A program made the position numbers and the translations under genes. Source: Thermoflexus sp. (GTDB lineage Bacteria > Chloroflexota > Anaerolineae > Thermoflexales > Thermoflexaceae). From it: DNA of 5,626 bases. The notes below the pieces were generated by a model that had not been told where the DNA came from, ran no database searches, and was given only the letters and a program-made list of their open reading frames with translations. The DNA lies in NCBI GenBank assembly GCA_017743605.1, contig JAGHYO010000157.1:1-5626 (forward strand). Reading direction: 5' to 3'. Below are positions 1-5,107 of the stretch, piece by piece. Within the stretch, counting starts at the first letter, position 1; each line of letters opens with the position of its first letter.

Positions 1-100
1 TCCGTGATCATGGCACCCCCCTGTGCGCCGGCGGGCGGGGGTTGGGGAGAAGAGACCGGGCTCCGCCCGCCGGCGCACAGGGGGGTGCCATGATCACGGA
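1..100. repeat. Perfect 38-bp inverted repeat spanning the regulator's start codon
   Basis: Positions 1-38 are the exact reverse complement of 63-100, with a 24-bp spacer (39-62). Identity stops at the spacer side (39 versus 62 mismatches). On the other side the left arm runs into the window edge, so the true length is unknown. The right arm contains the Shine-Dalgarno stretch, the ATG at 90-92 and eight more coding bases of the regulator. The left arm therefore carries a mirror-image RBS and ATG on the minus strand. In RNA this would form an extremely stable hairpin hiding the start site. It could be a fold-back assembly or amplification artefact at a contig end, the start of a divergent duplicate gene, or a real translation-control hairpin. 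The artefact seems at least as likely as the others. Confidence 0.95.
79..85 (+). promoter_or_regulatory. Ribosome-binding site deciding the regulator start
   Basis: AGGGGGG lies 4 nt upstream of the ATG at 90-92. It supports ATG 90 over the in-frame TTG at 42, which would add 16 residues encoded mostly within the inverted repeat and its spacer. The site lies inside the right arm of the inverted repeat, so it would be masked if that hairpin formed in the mRNA. Confidence 0.6.
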
Positions 101-3100
101 GCTCCCCATCCCCAGGACCAAGATCTACCCGCCGGTGCGGCGTGGGCCGCTGCTGGAGCGCCCCCGCCTGCTCAACTTCCTCCACGAGAACATTGATAAA
201 ACCCTCCTCCTGCTCTCCGCCCCGGCCGGTTACGGGAAGACTGCCCTCCTCATTCAGTTTTATCACGACACCGACCTCCCCGTCGCCTGGTATAGCTTAG
301 ATGAGACGGATCGGAACCTCCACCGCTTCACGGAGCATCTGGTCGCGTCCCTGCAGGAGCGGTTCCCCGCCTTCGGCCGCCTCACCCTGGGGGTGTTGCG
401 GGCCGGCGCCCCTCCCGAGACGGTGGCCACGACCATGATCAACGACATGCTCGAGAACATCCCCGACTACTTCGCCCTGATCCTCGACGACTTCCACATG
501 GTGGCCGAACACCCCGGCATCCAGATTTTGATCCGCCATCTATTGGAGCGCGCCCCCGAGCACCTGCACCTCCTGTTGGCCAGCCGCGGCCCCCACGGCC
601 TCCCCATGACCCCCCTGGTCGCCCGCCAGCAAGCCACCGGCCTGGGCACCCGCCACCTCGCCTTCACCCCTGAGGAGGTCCGCGCCCTCTTCGCCCGCCA
701 CTATGCTATGGAGCTCTCCGAGGAGGAAGCCCGGGCCCTGGCCCAGGAGACCGAGGGGTGGATCACTGCTATTCTCCTCCTGGTGGAGCACCTGCGGGAG
801 ACCGGGGCCTACCGCCCCCTCCGGCCTGGCGAGCCCGGCGCCCTCTACCGGTATCTGGAGGAGGAGGTCCTGCGCCGCCAGCCCCTCGAGCTCCAGGACT
901 TCCTCCTGGAGACTGCCATCCTCCCCCTCTTCAACGTCGCCGCCTGCAACGTCGTGCGCGCCCGGGACGACTCCGCCCGCTGGATCGAGGAGGCCGACCG
1001 CCGCCAGCTCTTCCTGATCCAGGTGGAGACCACCCCGGAGGGCCCATGGTATCGCTACCACCACCTCTTTCGGGAGTTCCTCAACCTCCACCTGCGCTCC
1101 TGGGACCCCGCCCGTTATCGGGTCCTCCATCAGCGGGCGGGCCGATGGTTGGCCGGCCGCGGCGACGCTGAGGCCGCCGTCGCCCACTTCTTAGAGGCCG
1201 AGGACCTGGAGGCCGCTGTCGAGGCTATGGAGGGGGCGGTGCGCGGCGTATACGCCGCTGGGCGTCTGGAGACCCTGGGCCAGTGGTTCCGGGCCCTGCC
1301 CTCCGCCCGCCTGCGGCAGGCCCCCCGCCTGCTCCTCTACCAGGCCAAGGTCCTCGTGGACGCCGGCCGGCCGGAGGCCGCCCTCCACCTCCTGGACCAG
1401 GCCGCGGCGGCCTGCGGACCTGAGGACGGCCGGGTCCGGGTGGAAATTGAGATTCAGCGGGCCTCTACCCTGAACCTAATGGGCCGGCACGCTGAGGCCC
1501 TCGCCGCCGCCGAGGCGGCCCTCGCCGCCTGCCAGCCGGAGTGGGTCCACCCTCTGGCCGCCGTCCACCGGCTGCGGGGCTTCGCCCGCCTCGCCCAGGG
1601 CCACCCCCGGGAGGCCGAGCAGGACCTCCGCCAGGCCATGGCGCTGTTCCGCTCCCTCGAGGCCCCGGTGGATCTCGTGAACACCCTCATTGAGCTGGCC
1701 GAGGCCCTGCGGGCCCAGGACCGGCTGGTGGAGATGGACCTCTACCTCCAGGAGGCTCTGACCCTGGCCCGGCCCCTGGAGAATCCCCGCCCCCTGATCC
1801 CTCTCCTGAACAACCTGGGCTACACGGCCTACACCCGGTGCCAGTTCGAGGCCGCCCGCCGCTACTACGAGGAGGGCCTGGGGCTGGCCCGCCAGGTGAG
1901 GGATCGGCGGGCGGAGGCCTTCCTCCTCGTCAGCCTGGCGGACCTGGCCCGGGACGAGGAGCGGCTGGAGGAGGCCCTGACAGCATACCGGTCGGCCTTG
2001 GAGATCGCCCGGGAGGTCCGCAACGCTTACCTTACCGCCTACGGCCTGGAAGGATGGGGGCGGGCCCTGCGGCTGAAGGGGGAGCCCCGCCAGGCCCTCG
2101 GGCCCCTACGAGAGGCGGCGGAGATGGCGACCTGCCTGGGAGTACAGACCCTGGCTGCGGGGGCCGTCCTCTCCTGGGGGATGGCCGAGGTGGAGGCCGG
2201 GCAGGTCCTGGACGGCCTCTCCCGTATGGCCCCGGCCCTGGAGCACCTCCAGGGGGCGGACCTGCCCACCCGGGTGTGGGGGCACTTCCTGATGGCCCGG
2301 GCCTACTTCCTGGCCCACCGGCAGCGGGATGCCCTCCGGCAGTTCGCTGAGGCGGCCCGCCTCAACGGGCCGGACCTCCTCGTTGCCCCCCTGCTCCCGG
2401 AGCTCCGGCGGGCCGACCGGCTCTTCCACCTGGCCAGGCGGCGGGGGGTGGAATGGCCCCGGATCTGGAACCCCCCGCGCCGGCTCGGGCGGTACCGCCG
2501 GGCCCCTGCCCGGGCCGCCTCGCCCCCCATGGAGATCCGGGCCTTCGGCCCCGGGGAGGTGTGGATCGAGGGGCAGCTCGTGGCCTGGCCCGAGGGCCGT
2601 AAGGCCTGGGAGCTGTTCTTCTTCGTGCTCTCGGTGGGCTCGGCGACCCGTGAGGAGATCGGGGCAGCCCTTTGGCCCGACGCCGACCCGGCCCGGCTCA
2701 TCGGCCAGTTCCACTCGGCCAAGTGGCGCCTCAAGCGGATTCTGAAACAGGAGGTCCTGGTCTTCCGGGAGGGCCGCTACGCCTTTGACCGTCGCCAGCC
2801 CCACTGGTATGACATAGAGGTCTTCGAGGAGCACCTCCGGCAGGCCCGGGCCGCCCAGGGGACCCCCGAGGCCCTCTCCCACCTGCGGGCGGCTGTGGAG
2901 CTCTACCAAGGGGACTACCTGAGCGGCTGGAACGCTGAGTGGGCGGTGGAGCGCCGGGAGCGGCTGCGGGCCCAGCGTCTAGAAGCCTTGCTCGCCCTTG
3001 CGGAGGCAACCCTGGAGGCAGGGGAGCCGGCGGCGGCCCTGGCCCGGTTCCAGGAGGCCCTGCGGGCCGACCCCTACCTGGAGGCCGCCTGCCTGGGGGC

Positions 3101-3263
3101 CCTGCGCTGTTACCTCGCCCTGGACCAGCCCGCCGCCGCCCTGGATCTCTACCGGCAGTATGCAGCCCGCCTGGAGCGGGAGCTGGGCCTGCAGCCCCCC
3201 CCCGAGGCCCAGGCCCTTTATGAGTCCATCCGCCGCGCTCGGAGACCGACCGGCCGCCCGTGA
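90..3263 (+). CDS. MalT-like STAND ATPase / TPR / SARP-type (wHTH-BTAD) transcriptional regulator
   Basis: This is a 1057-residue cytoplasmic transcription regulator. The N-terminus has the MalT/LuxR-type signature TKIYPPVRRGPLLERPRLL (10-28), Walker A APAGYGKT (44-51), Walker B ALILDDFH (129-136), a sensor-1-like LASR (163-166), EGW (222-224) and the family motif YRYHHLFREFL (321-331) ending the winged-helix part of the STAND module. Residues about 350-780 are Ala/Leu/Glu-rich helical repeats typical of TPRs, the usual ligand or protein-binding part. A basic, Pro-rich linker (about 790-813) leads to an OmpR/SARP-type winged helix (about 814-900, with REEIGAALWPDADP), then a BTAD domain (about 905-1050, starting HWYDIEVFEEHL). 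Classical SARPs such as AfsR have winged helix and BTAD first and ATPase and TPR after; here the order is reversed. Such proteins are known in Chloroflexota and Actinobacteria. The ligand is unknown. The next genes on the same strand have their own promoter-like element with SARP-type repeats, so they are likely targets. Family assignment is strong; target and ligand are inference. Confidence 0.93.
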   Translation: MITELPIPRTKIYPPVRRGPLLERPRLLNFLHENIDKTLLLLSAPAGYGKTALLIQFYHDTDLPVAWYSLDETDRNLHRFTEHLVASLQERFPAFGRLTLGVLRAGAPPETVATTMINDMLENIPDYFALILDDFHMVAEHPGIQILIRHLLERAPEHLHLLLASRGPHGLPMTPLVARQQATGLGTRHLAFTPEEVRALFARHYAMELSEEEARALAQETEGWITAILLLVEHLRETGAYRPLRPGEPGALYRYLEEEVLRRQPLELQDFLLETAILPLFNVAACNVVRARDDSARWIEEADRRQLFLIQVETTPEGPWYRYHHLFREFLNLHLRSWDPARYRVLHQRAGRWLAGRGDAEAAVAHFLEAEDLEAAVEAMEGAVRGVYAAGRLETLGQWFRALPSARLRQAPRLLLYQAKVLVDAGRPEAALHLLDQAAAACGPEDGRVRVEIEIQRASTLNLMGRHAEALAAAEAALAACQPEWVHPLAAVHRLRGFARLAQGHPREAEQDLRQAMALFRSLEAPVDLVNTLIELAEALRAQDRLVEMDLYLQEALTLARPLENPRPLIPLLNNLGYTAYTRCQFEAARRYYEEGLGLARQVRDRRAEAFLLVSLADLARDEERLEEALTAYRSALEIAREVRNAYLTAYGLEGWGRALRLKGEPRQALGPLREAAEMATCLGVQTLAAGAVLSWGMAEVEAGQVLDGLSRMAPALEHLQGADLPTRVWGHFLMARAYFLAHRQRDALRQFAEAARLNGPDLLVAPLLPELRRADRLFHLARRRGVEWPRIWNPPRRLGRYRRAPARAASPPMEIRAFGPGEVWIEGQLVAWPEGRKAWELFFFVLSVGSATREEIGAALWPDADPARLIGQFHSAKWRLKRILKQEVLVFREGRYAFDRRQPHWYDIEVFEEHLRQARAAQGTPEALSHLRAAVELYQGDYLSGWNAEWAVERRERLRAQRLEALLALAEATLEAGEPAAALARFQEALRADPYLEAACLGALRCYLALDQPAAALDLYRQYAARLERELGLQPPPEAQALYESIRRARRPTGRP

Positions 3264-3453
3264 TCTGCCCTCCTGAGGCGGCTGGCGATCCGCTAAACGC
3301 GGCGAGGGGGATCAACCAGCGCGGGATCGAAGGGCCTGGGCCATCGCGCCGCTCTGTCCTCGCCTGCTGGCGCGGGCACCCCCCGACTGAGCCCCGAACC
3401 CCCGACCGAATCCTTTAACCACGCGCCCTGCGCGTCAGAAATCCCTGCCCATC
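3264..3453. other. Non-coding stretch after the regulator
   Basis: Together with the promoter region up to 3518 this makes a 255-bp gap. I see no convincing gene, tRNA or other RNA. Weak hairpins exist (CCGC 3290-3293 with GCGG 3299-3302; CGCGCC 3345-3350 with GGCGCG 3369-3374). Neither is followed by a T-tract, so no intrinsic terminator can be called. CGCGTCAGAA at 3431-3440 matches the downstream promoter repeat at 7 of 10 bases and lies 23 bp upstream of it, so it may be a degenerate extra operator copy. Confidence 0.5.
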
Positions 3454-3488
3454 CCCGTGAGAGTCCCGTGAGAGGCCCTCGTTACGAT
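3454..3488 (+). promoter_or_regulatory. SARP-type promoter: 11-bp-period direct repeats 8 bp from a -10 element
   Basis: CCCGTGAGAG occurs at 3454-3463 and again, identically, at 3465-3474, a period of 11 bp or about one helical turn. TACGAT at 3483-3488 is a -10-like hexamer (4 of 6 to TATAAT), separated from the second repeat by exactly 8 bp (3475-3482). The place where a -35 box should lie (about 3460-3465) is occupied by the repeats and does not resemble TTGACA. That is the layout of activator-dependent SARP promoters as known for AfsR, ActII-ORF4 and DnrI: direct repeats at 11-bp spacing, the last 8 bp before the -10. Transcription would start near 3495 and give a leader of about 24 nt with a good RBS. 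The upstream SARP-type regulator is the obvious candidate binder. Binding is inferred; the geometry is directly visible. Confidence 0.6.
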
Positions 3489-3518
3489 GGGGCCAGAATC
3501 CTTTCGGGAGGAAGCGCC

Positions 3519-3659
3519 ATGAAGGCCCGTGGGCCCGCGCCAGCAGCCTGGCCGATGACTCATCCCCATGCCTTCCGCCTGGCGCTGCTCGCGGTCTGGC
3601 TGGTCGGGGCCGTCTTCCGGTTGGCCAATCCGCCGATGGGTGGCGGCAATCCTACATAA
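3519..3659 (+). CDS. 46-residue peptide with one hydrophobic segment and Pro/Gly-rich tail
   Basis: I do not recognise the family. The ATG at 3519 has an excellent Shine-Dalgarno (GGAGG 3507-3511, 7-nt spacing), preferred over the in-frame GTG at 3468 that lies inside the promoter repeats. The product starts MKARGPAPAAWP with basic residues (K2, R4, R20), has a hydrophobic segment LALLAVWLVGAVF (21-33), then RLA and the tail NPPMGGGNPT (37-46). This is the build of a small exported or membrane-anchored peptide. A signal-peptidase-like site could follow VGA (29-31), releasing a 15-mer, but this is weak. There is no Cys, so neither a disulfide nor a lanthionine peptide. It is the first gene after the SARP-type promoter, with 37 nt to the NHLP-like gene. 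It could be a signal peptide for the TPR regulator, a small regulatory membrane protein or a chance ORF; the RBS and promoter argue against chance. Confidence 0.6.
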   Translation: MKARGPAPAAWPMTHPHAFRLALLAVWLVGAVFRLANPPMGGGNPT

Positions 3660-3682
3660 GTTTGGTCTTTAGATTCCCCGAT

Positions 3683-3688
3683 AAGGAG
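3683..3688 (+). promoter_or_regulatory. Ribosome-binding site deciding the NHLP-like start
   Basis: AAGGAG ends 2 nt before the ATG at 3691 but 8 nt before the second ATG at 3697. Normal spacing favours the second ATG, which gives an N-terminus beginning MSAAAIDELVG. Confidence 0.6.
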
Positions 3689-3696
3689 CGATGGCT

Positions 3697-3942
3697 ATGT
3701 CAGCGGCGGCGATCGACGAACTGGTGGGCTGGGCCCTGATCGACGAGGGGATCCGGGAGGAGCTGCTGGGCCCCCGCCGAGCGGAGGTGCTGGCCCGCTA
3801 TGACCTCACGGAGGAGGAGCGTCAATGGCTGCTCCAAGTGCAGGCGAAGGACCTAACCGGCTTCGCCGCAGCGGCGGCCCAGTGGCTCGAGCATCAGGCG
3901 GCCCGGGATGAGACCCCCTTCCCCGATTACTCGTTCGCGTAG
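3697..3942 (+). CDS. Small NHLP/Os1348-like protein (possible RiPP leader-type protein)
   Basis: This 81-residue, Cys-free, mostly helical acidic protein has a pattern I associate with the 'Os1348 family NHLP clan' small proteins, related to nitrile-hydratase leader peptides and the LigA fold: a first helix AIDELVGWALIDEGIREELL (5-24), then the hallmark RYDLTEEERQWLL (34-46), meaning 'YxLTxEE' before another helix. Residues 56-70 are Ala-rich and the C-terminus is DETPFPDYSFA (71-81). In the NHLP clan the N-terminal domain serves as a leader for modification enzymes and the C-terminus as core, but many Chloroflexota members have no known product. No modification enzyme (radical SAM, YcaO, LanM) or peptidase-transporter is in the window, and no GG-type cleavage site is visible. 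It could instead be a non-RiPP accessory protein. The next gene begins 7 nt after its stop, so the two are surely co-transcribed. Family call is from memory of the pattern. Confidence 0.65.
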   Translation: MSAAAIDELVGWALIDEGIREELLGPRRAEVLARYDLTEEERQWLLQVQAKDLTGFAAAAAQWLEHQAARDETPFPDYSFA

Positions 3943-3949
3943 GTGGGCG

Positions 3950-4375
3950 ATGAGACTCCTGATTGTGGAACAAAACCCAGATGTGCGGCTGCTCTACCGC
4001 ATCGGCCTGCGCCACGTGCCGTGGGAGCTCGTGGAGGCAGGCACTATGGCGGAGGCCCTAGAGCAGGTGACGGCGCGCCATCCGGACATCGTGCTGATCG
4101 GCGAGGAGCTCCCCAATCCAAATGGCGATCCCTTTGAGCTCTGCGCCCGGATCAAGTCGAACCCGGAGACCCGGGACATTGTGGTGGCCATTGCAGTTTA
4201 CTACATGGATGGTCTGATCCGGCGGCGGAGCCACGAGGTGGAGGCCGACGCCTGCTGGCTCGGCCCGATCCCGCCCCGGGAGCTGCCGAAGCGGCTGGAG
4301 GAGCTCTATCACCAGGTCCGGCAGGCCGTCGCTGGTAGGAGCAACGGGTCCTCGAATCCCCCGCTGCAAGGGTAA
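3950..4375 (+). CDS. Degenerate CheY-like receiver (pseudo-receiver) protein
   Basis: This 141-residue stand-alone receiver-fold protein has no output domain. The fold is clear: beta1 MRLLIVEQNP (1-10), then ARHPDIVLIGEELPNPNG (42-59) as the beta3 strand and loop, IVVAIAVYY (77-85) as beta4 and ADACWLGPIPPRELPKRL (99-116) as beta5/alpha5. The phosphorylation machinery is gone: the acidic pair is E7-Q8, the phospho-acceptor Asp is G51, the switch Thr/Ser is A82, and the conserved Lys before Pro is G105. Phosphotransfer is therefore very unlikely. Such pseudo-receivers usually act by protein binding. ATG 3950 is chosen because MRLLIV is the expected beta1; the frame can be opened further upstream (3908), but that overlaps the preceding gene. 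AGGTGG at 3941-3946 is a usable RBS overlapping the previous stop. The C-terminal tail (128-141) is Gly/Ser/Asn-rich and probably disordered. Its partner is unknown; the linked small proteins and the SARP-type regulator are candidates. Confidence 0.85.
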   Translation: MRLLIVEQNPDVRLLYRIGLRHVPWELVEAGTMAEALEQVTARHPDIVLIGEELPNPNGDPFELCARIKSNPETRDIVVAIAVYYMDGLIRRRSHEVEADACWLGPIPPRELPKRLEELYHQVRQAVAGRSNGSSNPPLQG

Positions 4376-4428
4376 AACCAGGGAGCTTCGGCCGAGAGGG
4401 GCGAGCCTCCCAGCTGCAGGGAAGCGGA

Positions 4429-4482
4429 ATGGAAGCGCCTCGGGAAGTCCTCCCCATAGAATTTAGGAAGAGGAGCCGGTAG
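4429..4482 (+). pseudogene. 17-codon vestigial or leader ORF resembling the next gene's N-terminus
   Basis: ATG 4429, preceded by AGGGAAG (4418-4424, 4-nt spacing), encodes 17 residues, MEAPREVLPIEFRKRSR. The stretch EAPREVLPIEFRKRS parallels NAPREVLRLESKRGS in the downstream protein (its residues 6-20), and both are in the same codon register. The simplest reading is a partial duplication of the downstream gene's 5' end, now cut short by TAG at 4480-4482. A functional leader peptide cannot be excluded. No other gene is visible between 4376 and 4532. Confidence 0.5.
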
Positions 4483-4498
4483 TGTTAAGATACTAACA
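4483..4498 (+). promoter_or_regulatory. AT-rich promoter-like patch with TGTTA-N6-TAACA inverted repeat
   Basis: In this GC-rich window, 4481-4505 is conspicuously AT-rich. It holds the dyad TGTTA (4483-4487), six bases, TAACA (4494-4498), and an overlapping -10-like TAAGAT at 4486-4491 (4 of 6 to TATAAT). The hexamer 17 bp upstream, TTAGGA (4463-4468), matches the -35 consensus at only 3 of 6. It may be the promoter, with an operator for a dimeric repressor, of the gene starting at 4533. The evidence is composition and symmetry only. Confidence 0.35.
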
Positions 4499-4520
4499 TA
4501 TCATGAGGTTACCCCCTCCC

Positions 4521-4526
4521 GGAAGG
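4521..4526 (+). promoter_or_regulatory. Ribosome-binding site deciding the 4533 start
   Basis: GGAAGG directly abuts the ATG at 4527 but lies 6 nt before the ATG at 4533, a normal spacing. The ATG at 4503 has no RBS and would need leaderless translation from the AT-rich patch, which remains possible. Confidence 0.55.
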
Positions 4527-4532
4527 ATGAAG

Positions 4533-5099
4533 ATGATTCAAGAAGCGAACGCGCCTCGGGAAGTCCTCCGCTTGGAATCCAAAAGGGGGAGCCTAGCGCC
4601 TCTATGGGTGGAGATCCGGACCGCGGCCGGCGAGATCTGGATGGAAGCGCGGGAGATGCCGCGGGGTGGTCTGTTGCGCTACACCCGTTTCCGTGTGCTC
4701 CTCCCACTGCGCCTGGAACTCGCCGACCGGATCGGAGAGCAGATGTATTCCTTGGAGCGATCTGGCGGCCTCGCTCCTCTATCCTATCGCCTCCGGCAGG
4801 CCGACGGCTCCTTGGTGTTGCAGCTGGAGCCCATCGGGCAGAGGGGCTGGCGGTTGGTGGACGGCTCCGGCCTTCCGGTGGCCACCGGAGCACGCCACTC
4901 CATTCTTCGCCTTGGGACGCAGACGGCACACCTTGATGCACCGGGAGGGCCCACCGCGGCGGAAATCCGCTGGCGCCCCCGTCATCTCTTTTCGACCCGG
5001 TGGGACGGGGAGATCCTTCTCTTCCACGCGCCGGAGCGCTTTCGCCTCCCCGCGGTGACGCTGGCCCTCGTGATGCTGTGCGGCCTCCAGAGGCATTGA
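4533..5099 (+). CDS. Uncharacterised beta-rich protein, possibly LURP-one/scramblase-like
   Basis: This 188-residue protein belongs to no family I can name with certainty. The sequence is dominated by alternating hydrophobic/polar strands with turns at DG or GG: YRLRQADGSLVLQLEP (about 87-102), then RGWRLVDGSGLPVATGA (about 106-122), later RWRPRHLFSTRWDGEI. It ends in a hydrophobic helix PAVTLALVMLCGLQRH (173-188). Repeated 'residue-DG-residue' strands closed by a C-terminal hydrophobic helix recall the tubby-like barrel of LURP-one-related and phospholipid-scramblase-like proteins; this is a fold-level guess. There is no signal peptide. A longer start at 4503 would add ten residues. Its 5' end is partly duplicated upstream (4435-4477). 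Only 8 bp separate its stop from the stop of the minus-strand alkyltransferase, with no terminator visible between them. It may be transcribed from the AT-rich patch just upstream instead of with the receiver operon. Confidence 0.7.
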   Translation: MIQEANAPREVLRLESKRGSLAPLWVEIRTAAGEIWMEAREMPRGGLLRYTRFRVLLPLRLELADRIGEQMYSLERSGGLAPLSYRLRQADGSLVLQLEPIGQRGWRLVDGSGLPVATGARHSILRLGTQTAHLDAPGGPTAAEIRWRPRHLFSTRWDGEILLFHAPERFRLPAVTLALVMLCGLQRH

Positions 5100-5107
5100 G
5101 GCCGTCC

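Larger units (their letters stand above)
4435..4593 (+). repeat. Imperfect direct repeat (4435-4477 and 4551-4593)
   Basis: The 19-mer GCGCCTCGGGAAGTCCTCC occurs at 4435-4453 and 4551-4569, 116 bp apart. The similarity continues 24 bases further with gaps-free alignment: 34 of 43 positions match overall. Both copies are in coding register with similar translations, pointing to duplication of coding sequence followed by divergence. The second copy lies inside the downstream gene. Confidence 0.85.

Noticed and set aside
42..89. TTG-initiated N-terminal extension of the regulator by 16 residues
   Set aside because: No RBS upstream. The extension is encoded by the spacer and arm of the inverted repeat, and the family consensus begins close to the ATG at 90.
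2106..3315. Long minus-strand open frames (2106-2909, 2303-2734, 2731-3315)
   Set aside because: They are shadows of the regulator's GC-rich codons: Gly/Pro/Arg-rich low-complexity translations with no recognisable domain.
3290..3374. Possible terminator hairpins after the regulator
   Set aside because: Stems are only 4-6 bp and no T-tract follows.
3408..3504. GAATCCTTT occurring at 3408-3416 and 3496-3504
   Set aside because: A 9-mer repeated once within 100 bp may be chance; it lacks fixed spacing to other elements.
3468..3518. GTG start adding 17 residues to the small peptide
   Set aside because: It falls inside the promoter repeats and before the presumed transcription start; the ATG at 3519 has a far better RBS.
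3628..4372. NPP motifs shared by the small peptide tail (NPPMGGG) and the pseudo-receiver C-terminus (NPPLQG)
   Set aside because: Three residues in common in Pro-rich tails is too little to suggest relatedness or a shared processing signal.
4381..4411. GGGAG/CTCCC hairpin after the pseudo-receiver
   Set aside because: The 5-bp stem has a long loop and no T-tract, so it is not supported as a terminator.
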